Virus record (IMG/VR): IMGVR_UViG_3300020009_000011 | Location: 1-20,098 of that record | Length of the DNA: 20,098 nt | Direction: 5' to 3' (one strand) | Source of the DNA: a virus | Shown here: in pieces, positions 13,065 through 20,098 of the stretch | How the letters are laid out: the number at the start of each line of letters is the position of its first letter | Position numbering within the stretch: position 1 is the first letter of the stretch | The notes under the pieces: generated by a model | The model's database searches: none | Seen by the model: only the letters and a program-made list of their open reading frames with translations | Told to the model about the DNA's origin: nothing | Program-made: the position numbers and the translations under genes

Positions 13065-16000
13065 ATGGCTGACGAAATACAACGGACAATCTACAAACTC
13101 GAAATTGATGATTCTGGTTACATCAGAGGCATTGATTCGCTTTCAGCATCTACACAAAGATTCGCACAAGTACAAGATTCAGTTAATAAGAAACTCGCAG
13201 AGGCAAAGATTGCCTTAAAAGCTGCTACTGATGAAACCGCAAGGCAACAGCGTGAGCTTGATAACGCAAACCGTAGCGGCAATACTGGCGTTATAAAAGT
13301 CAGGGAGGATGCTTTAAAGAAGGCTCAGACAGAGCAGGCAAAACTAACCGAATTAGTTAAACAAACCGAAATTGAATACGAGAAAGCCACAAAAGCTGCT
13401 ACTGATTTTGCCAATACTACTGCCAAGGCTGGTTCTCTGACGCAAGGCGGGCGTGTTCCTGTTCCGCCAGTAGTACAGCAACCAGTACAGCAGATCGTCC
13501 CGCCAGTAGCTTTACAAGACTTTAACCTAAGTGATGCCGCTTCAGCTTCGGCAGCCGAATTTGAGCAACTCCGGGGAGCTATTGCAGCCGCAGAATTGGC
13601 ACTGGAAGGTATGAATCAGGAATCTGAAGAGTTTAAGGCATTGGCGCCGGCAGTTGACGCAGGGAAAAAAGCCCTTGCGGATTACGACGCAGCGGCAGAG
13701 AAAGCCGGAGGATCTACACTGTCCCTTCGCTCCCAGATCAGGCAGGGCCGGGAAGAGTTGGTTAAACTTGAGGCGCAGGGTAAAGGGAACACAAAGCAAT
13801 ACTTCGAACTTGAAAAGAATGTAGCCCGGTTGACCGATGCTTTCGGGGATCAGCAACAACGGATTAAGATACTTGCCTCAGATACTAAGGCTTTAGACTT
13901 CGGTAAGGGAGCAATTACGGCTGCAACTGCTGCGTTTTCGGCTTATACTTCTGTTTCGATCTTAGCTGGAGAGCAGTCAGAAGAAATGCAAAAGAAAACT
14001 TTGCAACTATTTGCAGCTATGCAGTTGCTTCAATCGTTAGAGCAATTAAGTAACCTAACAAGACGGGAAGGGGTTCTGGCTACGTTGGCGCAATCAGGGG
14101 CGCAGGCTGCTTATACGGCTGTAGTTGGTGCAAGTACTGGAGCAATGAAAGCGTTTAGAATTGCGCTTGCAGCAACCGGGATAGGTTTGGCAGTTATTGC
14201 TATAACTGCACTGATTCAAAAATTTAGAGAATTGCAAGAAGCTGAAGAGGCCGCAGCAGTAGAACAAAAGGCTTTACTTGATATTAGCAAGCAGGCCGTT
14301 GATAGTTACGCCGAAGAGGTTACCCATTTAAAATTACTATCAGCAGAATATTCTAATTCGGCTACGTCATTAAAGAGAAAAAAAGATATTCAGGATGAAT
14401 TACAAAAATCTTACCCAGAATATTTTAAAAATTTAGATACACAGGCAGATAAAGAAGCGTTTGTTGCGGAACAGATCGGTAAAGTAACACAGGCTTTAAT
14501 CTTACAGGCTAAGATCCAGGCAGCACAGGGGTTATTATCTAAGAAGTTTGCTGATTTATTAAAGCAGCAGTTTGATCCTACTGAGGCTGTAGGCTTCTTG
14601 GATGTGGTTGGATCTACATTAAGAAATATAACCGGCTCTTTAGGGGATGTTGGTACTGATTTAAGTAAGACAGCACAGTCAAATATTTCTAAGGCACAAG
14701 CAGAATATAATAAATTTGAGAAGTTTATTATTGATTTTGTTAATGGTTCAAATGCTGAGTTAGAAAAACTGGGTGGTGACCCAAAGAAAGACCCAAAAAA
14801 ACCAACCAAAGCTGTTGATAATGTATTTGAACAGGAAAAACTTAAATTAAATGCGAGGATTGCTGAATTAAAACGGGTAGAAGAAACAGGAATTGAAGCT
14901 ATAAATAGAGAATTTGAATCTAAATTACTCGTTGAGCAAAAACGAATAGCTGATTTATTAAAAGATAAAAAGCTAACAAGGCCACAGGCTAAAATATTAG
15001 TGCAGCTTGCTGTTGATGCAAACCAACTCGAACTTGATAAAGCACTTGCCGACTTCAATAAAAAAGTATTGGATGCAAGAGAAAAACTGAACGACGATCT
15101 TCGCAAACTGCAAGACACGCAAACTGAAGAAAGTTTAAATCTTATTCAGGATGAGTTTGAACGCAGGAGAGCGTTAATTGATTTCAATGAGAAGCAAGAG
15201 TTGGCAGATGCGATAGAACGAAACGAAGATAGATTGGCGGCTTTGGATCTTGATCGTTTACTACTTGGTGAAGAGGCTTATCAGAATGCAAAGAATATTA
15301 TCATTACTACTGGGGAACAGGAGGCAAATAATATACTGGCAAGGTTTGCAGCATTAAGGAAGGATTTAGCTGCCGATACATTCCGTGACTTACTTGATTC
15401 AATAGGTGCAGGACTTCAGACGGGTTTAATATTCCGAGATGAAAACTTGGCTCAGGAAATAAGAGATGCTTCGGATCGTTTCTTACAAGGCAAGATTACC
15501 TACGAGCAGTTTCAAAAAGAACTTACCGCGATCCAGAAACGTGAAGAGGGTATTCGCAGGGATGCTACGTTATCAAACCAGCGTTCTGAATTATCGGATT
15601 TAGATAGCCGTATTGCAACTATAACTGATAAAACATCTGAAGAGTTTAAAGTATTAACACAAAGAAGGAAAGATTTACGGGCGAAGATCGCACAGGGAGA
15701 AAAAGAGGATGCGATTAAGGATGCTGAAGATACCAATACAGATGCAAATACCCAGAAGGTTGAAACCTTAAACGACTATGTTGTTGCCGTTGGTGATCTT
15801 GCTAACTCAGTAATCCAATTCTGGCAAGCTGCTAACGAAGCTGAATCAGCCGCATTAGATAGATCCATTTCATTGCAGGAGAAACGAGTTACGGCAGCAC
15901 AGAGAATTGCTGAACGTGGTAATGCCCAATATCTGAAAGCTGAAGAGGATAGATTGAAAGAACTTACAATAAAACGTGAGAATGCAGCCCGTAGGGAATT

Positions 16001-16622
16001 AGCTATTAATACTGCTTTACAGGCTTCTCAATTATTGGTTGGTATTACAGGAGCAATTAGTAAGATCGCTACGCCTGGTATTGGTATTGCTGAATCAATT
16101 GGAGCGTTTGCGGTTATCGTTTCTTCACTTGCCGCTGGTTACGGGCTGGTAAAATCATTACAAGGAAGTCAACCAAGATTAGCAAAAGGTGATCCGTACG
16201 TTAAGCGGGGTAATAACCCTTCAGGCGTAGATACTATTCCTGCATGGTTGAACGAAGGCGAAGCGGTGATACCAACGGAAACAAACCGGAAATATCACCC
16301 AACTATTAAAGCGATCTATGATGAAAAGATTCCGGCCGAAGATATTAACCAGTTTGTAAAGAACTATCATTCTATAAAGTTGGCTCCGAAAGTAAATTAC
16401 GATCGTATAAAAGAATCGGCTGAATTAAACGTTACGCACGACGGACGGATGTCAGTTGCTTTACAGGAGCAGAATAAATTGATCGTAGAAAATAATGATT
16501 TGCAACGTCAGACTTTACGAGCTATGAAAACAATGTCAGTAAGTGCAAATATTGATCGTGATGGTGTTGCTATTTCGGTAAATGAATATATTGCTCAAAT
16601 GAACTTAAATAAAAAGATATGA
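13065..16622 (+). CDS. Tape measure protein
   Basis: A 1185-residue protein, the longest in the window, in the position straight after the G/GT chaperones. Residues 1-125 are coiled coil; about 125-150 is a Pro/Val/Gln-rich linker; 300-385 includes hydrophobic spans (TGAMKAFRIALAATGIGLAV); 590-960 is long charged coiled coil; 1000-1035 is again hydrophobic (LLVGITGAISKIATPGIGIA); the C-terminal part has GVDTIPAWLNEGEAVIPTE, a typical tape-measure tail motif. It sets tail length by its helical span; at about 0.15 nm per residue the tail would be roughly 170-180 nm. The hydrophobic parts may insert into the host membrane at DNA delivery. It overlaps the next gene by 4 bases. The 78 bases between the inverted repeat and the start show no clear promoter. 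Confidence 0.93.
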   Translation: MADEIQRTIYKLEIDDSGYIRGIDSLSASTQRFAQVQDSVNKKLAEAKIALKAATDETARQQRELDNANRSGNTGVIKVREDALKKAQTEQAKLTELVKQTEIEYEKATKAATDFANTTAKAGSLTQGGRVPVPPVVQQPVQQIVPPVALQDFNLSDAASASAAEFEQLRGAIAAAELALEGMNQESEEFKALAPAVDAGKKALADYDAAAEKAGGSTLSLRSQIRQGREELVKLEAQGKGNTKQYFELEKNVARLTDAFGDQQQRIKILASDTKALDFGKGAITAATAAFSAYTSVSILAGEQSEEMQKKTLQLFAAMQLLQSLEQLSNLTRREGVLATLAQSGAQAAYTAVVGASTGAMKAFRIALAATGIGLAVIAITALIQKFRELQEAEEAAAVEQKALLDISKQAVDSYAEEVTHLKLLSAEYSNSATSLKRKKDIQDELQKSYPEYFKNLDTQADKEAFVAEQIGKVTQALILQAKIQAAQGLLSKKFADLLKQQFDPTEAVGFLDVVGSTLRNITGSLGDVGTDLSKTAQSNISKAQAEYNKFEKFIIDFVNGSNAELEKLGGDPKKDPKKPTKAVDNVFEQEKLKLNARIAELKRVEETGIEAINREFESKLLVEQKRIADLLKDKKLTRPQAKILVQLAVDANQLELDKALADFNKKVLDAREKLNDDLRKLQDTQTEESLNLIQDEFERRRALIDFNEKQELADAIERNEDRLAALDLDRLLLGEEAYQNAKNIIITTGEQEANNILARFAALRKDLAADTFRDLLDSIGAGLQTGLIFRDENLAQEIRDASDRFLQGKITYEQFQKELTAIQKREEGIRRDATLSNQRSELSDLDSRIATITDKTSEEFKVLTQRRKDLRAKIAQGEKEDAIKDAEDTNTDANTQKVETLNDYVVAVGDLANSVIQFWQAANEAESAALDRSISLQEKRVTAAQRIAERGNAQYLKAEEDRLKELTIKRENAARRELAINTALQASQLLVGITGAISKIATPGIGIAESIGAFAVIVSSLAAGYGLVKSLQGSQPRLAKGDPYVKRGNNPSGVDTIPAWLNEGEAVIPTETNRKYHPTIKAIYDEKIPAEDINQFVKNYHSIKLAPKVNYDRIKESAELNVTHDGRMSVALQEQNKLIVENNDLQRQTLRAMKTMSVSANIDRDGVAISVNEYIAQMNLNKKI

Positions 16623-17203
16623 CAGTCGAACAACTCGAAACGTTTAGTAATACTAAACCAGAGCTAAGATACTTAACTGAAGAGATAATAAAATATTTGG
16701 GTGCGAATCCTGGTGGTTCTCCCGGTGGTGATAGTTTAGTATTATCCGCAACGGTTGAATTAACAGATGCACAGATAAAGGCTTTGCCGACTACGCCATT
16801 TGAAATAGTTCCAGCACAAGGGGCTGGAAAGTTTATTTTGCCAGTTTCGGCTATAATTCAATCTAATTTTTCCGGGGGAGTGTACACCAATATAACCGAT
16901 GCTTCTTGGCAGTTGGTTTATAACGATGCCGGTTCTACAAATCTTGCATCTACTCCAATGAGGTCGCAAAGCATTTTAAACACAACAAACGAAAATTTTT
17001 CAATTTTCGCTATCCCTAATATGTTCGCTGGGGTAACAACATTTGACGGTTCTGTGGTTACAAGTACATTAATTGGTGTAGACTACGCTAACAAGCCGTT
17101 AGCGATTTTTGACAGATTTACCGAAAGTTTTTCTGACTACACCGGGGGTAACGCAGCCAACACATTAAAAGTAACTGTTTATTATGTAGTAGTTGATTTA
17201 TGA
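16619..17203 (+). CDS. Beta-rich tail-region protein of unknown function
   Basis: A 194-residue protein. After a short helical N terminus and a Gly/Pro/Ser linker (GANPGGSPGGDS), residues about 45-85 read TVELTDAQIKALPTTPFEIV then PAQGAGKFILPVSA, a motif common in phage structural or virion-associated proteins. The rest is beta-strand-like, ending in VTVYYVVVDL. By position it may be a tail or tail-tip component, or a decoration protein. It overlaps both neighbours by 4 bases. Confidence 0.7.
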   Translation: MTVEQLETFSNTKPELRYLTEEIIKYLGANPGGSPGGDSLVLSATVELTDAQIKALPTTPFEIVPAQGAGKFILPVSAIIQSNFSGGVYTNITDASWQLVYNDAGSTNLASTPMRSQSILNTTNENFSIFAIPNMFAGVTTFDGSVVTSTLIGVDYANKPLAIFDRFTESFSDYTGGNAANTLKVTVYYVVVDL

Positions 17204-19311
17204 ACGGACGTTTCAAAATATTACTAAGGCGCAGACAAAATCAATTCGAAGGGGTTGATATGAACGTTCAATGCGATCCTTTAACCGGAGCGGCTGAATA
17301 TGTACCCGGAACTGTTGACAACGTAACTACGTTCCGTAATATAGTACCCGTCGATGGTTGGTATAACTTTACAAACTTCATAGAAGATGCAGAAAAACTA
17401 AATCTGACATGGGATAAAGTAAATCAGGGTAATACTACTTCAGCACAGACTAACCAAGATGGATCTAACTACGATAAAGGTATTTCATCTGACCTGTTTT
17501 TCTTTGATTCAGCGTACCACTTCATTTATGATTGGTTAATAACTACTGAATGCCAAATACTAAACGCAATTGAAGTAAAGATCATTGATTTAATTGCTGG
17601 TGGTACTTACCGTTTATTTGAAATTAAGAATGACAATATTGAATACGCTCCAATAGATGAGCCTTGTCAGTTCAGAATTAAACTAAGGGAGCAGGACGGT
17701 ACATGGCACTGTATTCATAAAACTTTTATCTGGGATAACTGGCAGAATTGGTTTAAAGATGATTCATTTAAACAGCATCCATGTTTTCTGACCTGTATAG
17801 AACCTCGCCCTCGTTTAGTTCAATCAGCACGGATGGGTTTGTTATTATTCGTTCACTCAAACCCGGTAGCTGAAGCAATAGATTTCTTAACTGGGTTTTC
17901 AATACATGAACACGCACGAAGGATTTTTAATGCGGATAGATTCGTTGACGCTCCATTGATAAGAACGTATATTGAAAACGTAGCTGGTAAATGTGGGTTA
18001 TCAATGGACACTATTTTCGATGAAGGTGAAGATTGGGAAAACTTATGTTTGTATTATCCACAGGCAGGATTTATGCATGAATCAGAGGACGATGCAATTG
18101 CTTCGCCTTCGTTAGCTTTCCACTTTGATAATCGTTGGCTTGTTACTATTCCAGAACTACTGGATAAACTTAAACCAGTCTTTGCCGCTGAATGGTACGT
18201 TACTCCTAATAATACAATAGTATTTAAGCATACTAAAGACTTGATTGATCTTGATCCGATTTATGATTTCACGTTAGATTCATCAACTCCAATTTATAAT
18301 CTTAGGTACACTTTCAACGGTACTAAAAAAGCGGCTTACGGTCGTTATCAATATACCGATGATGGTAGTGATTTAGCTTCTCAGGAAATGTCCACATTAT
18401 ATTCTGATATTATAGATTACGATGGGGCTGCTAATAATCCAATGTTAGAAGGCGAGAAAACAAAGAACATTGAGTTTGCTCCAACCGGATTCGTGAGAGA
18501 CGGAAGGGCGAAGGATTACATGGAGTTATTAATTGATGACGGTACGTTGGTGGCGAATATTTTAATAGCTGCAATATTTGTTGTTGCTGCAGCTTTAACA
18601 CTTGGTGTAATTACTGCTCCAGCTGCGGTTGCTCTTACGGCTTTCATAGTCGCATGGAAAATTGCTCTGAACGCAGAGAATAACGAACTGCAAGAAAGTT
18701 TCCAAAACAATCCGATCTATGACGGAGCAGTCCGCCTTACATCTGAACAAACATTAACGCCTCGTTTACTTCTTTGGGATGGGTCAAGTCAGTTGTCAAG
18801 AGCTAAAACAGTAGTTCAGCAGATACCAACTCCAAATACTTATTACAATCCTGATTCGATACCATATAATGAAAAGAATAAAATCGATCAGGATAATCCG
18901 AACTTAAACGTTTATAATTACCCGCTGTATTTTGATGGAGACTTTACAGGCAATTTATTTGACCGCTACCATGATGAAATAGATAATCCGTTGAAGAGTT
19001 TAGAAACTCATCAGGATGCTAAATGGTCGGTTGATCTTTGTGAAGATATGTTGAATCTGTTTGGAGTATTTCAGAATCAATACGCAGTCATTGGTAAGAT
19101 AGTTAAGCTGGAACAAAGGCAAAATTATAATGTCTTTGTTCGTATAGGAAACATAGCAGTTGATTATGATAACAATACAATCAATTTAAGAGGTACAGTA
19201 ATAAGAAGGCGCAGAACAACCGAAGAAGATTTATTATGTACTACTTTTGAGATAAATACCGAGTGCTTGATTATTAACGGGCATAACATAAAAATAAACG
19301 AAGCGGCATGA
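17200..19311 (+). CDS. Distal tail / baseplate-region protein
   Basis: A 703-residue protein in the slot after the tape measure, where distal tail or tail-associated proteins lie. It is mainly beta-type (many Trp, Tyr and Asp). Residues 451-487 form an unexpected hydrophobic stretch (LVANILIAAIFVVAAALTLG, then APAAVALTAFIVAWKIAL), like a membrane hairpin inside an otherwise soluble protein. The C terminus (VFVRIGNIAVDYDNNTINLR) is beta again. It overlaps both neighbours by 4 bases. I infer a baseplate or tail-tip hub role; a named family cannot be fixed from sequence reading alone. Confidence 0.65.
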   Translation: MNGRFKILLRRRQNQFEGVDMNVQCDPLTGAAEYVPGTVDNVTTFRNIVPVDGWYNFTNFIEDAEKLNLTWDKVNQGNTTSAQTNQDGSNYDKGISSDLFFFDSAYHFIYDWLITTECQILNAIEVKIIDLIAGGTYRLFEIKNDNIEYAPIDEPCQFRIKLREQDGTWHCIHKTFIWDNWQNWFKDDSFKQHPCFLTCIEPRPRLVQSARMGLLLFVHSNPVAEAIDFLTGFSIHEHARRIFNADRFVDAPLIRTYIENVAGKCGLSMDTIFDEGEDWENLCLYYPQAGFMHESEDDAIASPSLAFHFDNRWLVTIPELLDKLKPVFAAEWYVTPNNTIVFKHTKDLIDLDPIYDFTLDSSTPIYNLRYTFNGTKKAAYGRYQYTDDGSDLASQEMSTLYSDIIDYDGAANNPMLEGEKTKNIEFAPTGFVRDGRAKDYMELLIDDGTLVANILIAAIFVVAAALTLGVITAPAAVALTAFIVAWKIALNAENNELQESFQNNPIYDGAVRLTSEQTLTPRLLLWDGSSQLSRAKTVVQQIPTPNTYYNPDSIPYNEKNKIDQDNPNLNVYNYPLYFDGDFTGNLFDRYHDEIDNPLKSLETHQDAKWSVDLCEDMLNLFGVFQNQYAVIGKIVKLEQRQNYNVFVRIGNIAVDYDNNTINLRGTVIRRRRTTEEDLLCTTFEINTECLIINGHNIKINEAA

Positions 19312-20098
19312 AAATGAATCCGGGTTCTGGTACGATTTCTAATTACGGCAGTTATGTAAATAATTGTGTGCGGAATCAGTACCCGTATAAAATACCCGTT
19401 AATTCACTCGATGATGTTCAGCTTTATATTGATATTGGTGGTATTAAACCTTCAGCAGTTCAGTACCAATTAATCCACACTTGCGGAACTTTAGGCGGAA
19501 CGATTGAAACCGTAACACCTTCAAATTATGTAGTCGGGCAAGATCCAGATAACTATTGGTTCGGGGTGTTTAAGAACTTCACAGGAGCTTCGCCGACCTG
19601 CTTCGTAATTGCAATCACTCTGACTATTGGTGAATCAGACACAATTTATTTTTCTGACGAATATTGTTTAGAACAATGCAGGCCACTAACACTTATTAAA
19701 AGTTGTTACGGTAATCTCGATCCTGAAATATCAACCGATTGTCAGGATATTTATTTCGGAGTTCATGCAGGCGAAGATACCGAGATGGGTGACGCAACGG
19801 TTTTCTATGAGCACAAAGCCTTACTAAGGGATGTTGAAGTTTCAAGATCAGCAATAAAAAATACTTTCAAACAAGGTAGGACAAGAACCTTTAGAGTTGA
19901 GAAGGAAAAAATATTTCAGTTCTACGGTGAGTTTATTCCTGAATGGTACTTGGACGAAGTAGATGCGATATTTAGCCGGGGAGAGGTTTTTATTGATACG
20001 ACAACTTATCTGCTTAATGAAACACAGTTTGAGAAGATAGAAGATTGTAAAAAAATATGGAAGCCCTCGGCAACGTTTAAAGAAAGTTGTTTCCAATC
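19308..20098 (+). CDS. Tail-region protein, 3'-partial
   Basis: ATG at 19308 overlaps the upstream stop (ATGA). The frame stays open to the window end, giving at least 263 residues. The N-terminal half is beta-rich with many Cys (NNCVRNQYPY, LIHTCGTLGG, EYCLEQCRPLTLIKSC). The later part (TFKQGRTRTFRVEKEKIFQF, EWYLDEVDAIFSRGEVFID) has mixed helix and strand. It is not recognised; its place after the distal tail protein suggests another baseplate or tail component. Confidence 0.7.
   Translation, partial: MKMNPGSGTISNYGSYVNNCVRNQYPYKIPVNSLDDVQLYIDIGGIKPSAVQYQLIHTCGTLGGTIETVTPSNYVVGQDPDNYWFGVFKNFTGASPTCFVIAITLTIGESDTIYFSDEYCLEQCRPLTLIKSCYGNLDPEISTDCQDIYFGVHAGEDTEMGDATVFYEHKALLRDVEVSRSAIKNTFKQGRTRTFRVEKEKIFQFYGEFIPEWYLDEVDAIFSRGEVFIDTTTYLLNETQFEKIEDCKKIWKPSATFKESCFQ

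Noticed and set aside
14411-15118. 235-residue reverse-strand ORF inside the tape measure gene
   Set aside because: Ser/Phe/Leu-rich product typical of an antisense reading of coiled-coil coding DNA; the + strand gene is certain here.

Overview
The window is a stretch of a tailed-phage genome or prophage with a siphovirus-type long tail. Every confident gene lies on the + strand, and most neighbouring genes overlap by a few bases (many ATGA or GTGA junctions), so transcription appears to run left to right through the whole window. The host is probably a member of the Bacteroidota. The DNA is AT-rich, most starts lack a Shine-Dalgarno sequence, and one promoter candidate fits the TTG / TAnnTTTG pattern. 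The host call is an inference, not a proof.

Replication block (1-4910): the 3' part of an SNF2-type helicase fused to a DNA methyltransferase (SPPF motif), a VRR-NUC-like nuclease, a DUF2493/SLOG protein, a Twinkle/T7 gp4-type primase-helicase, a small unknown protein, and a Lin1244/Lin1753-type (DUF4373) replication protein. A terminase small-subunit-like gene follows (4907-5344).

Structured block (5345-6435): this stretch is mostly nucleic-acid structure around two or three small genes. It holds a nested quasi-palindrome (5347-5481), five hairpins that share the hexaloop TTTCTA (three readable on +, two better formed on -), and an A-B-A'-B' arrangement of long complementary segments (5592-5691) that predicts a pseudoknotted RNA with an internal cUUCGg hairpin. 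I regard this as the strongest candidate for something undescribed.

Accessory block (6436-10135): two small lipoproteins, a 33-residue single-span membrane peptide, two glycosyltransferase-like proteins (one with two tandem catalytic domains), and a sugar C-methyltransferase of the TylCIII/TcaB9 type. The cassette is translationally linked and sits between the small and large terminase genes. Its likely roles are surface or virion glycan modification and host exclusion.

Packaging and tail block (10132-end): terminase large subunit, two tiny genes, tail assembly chaperone G with a clear -1 frameshift extension (GT), an inverted-repeat-bounded segment carrying a possible reverse-strand gene, the 1185-residue tape measure protein, a beta-rich small protein, a 703-residue tail protein with a hydrophobic hairpin, and a further tail-region gene cut by the window end. 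No portal, protease or capsid gene appears between terminase and tail, so the head genes must lie elsewhere. I saw no rRNA, tRNA, CRISPR array or integrase gene.
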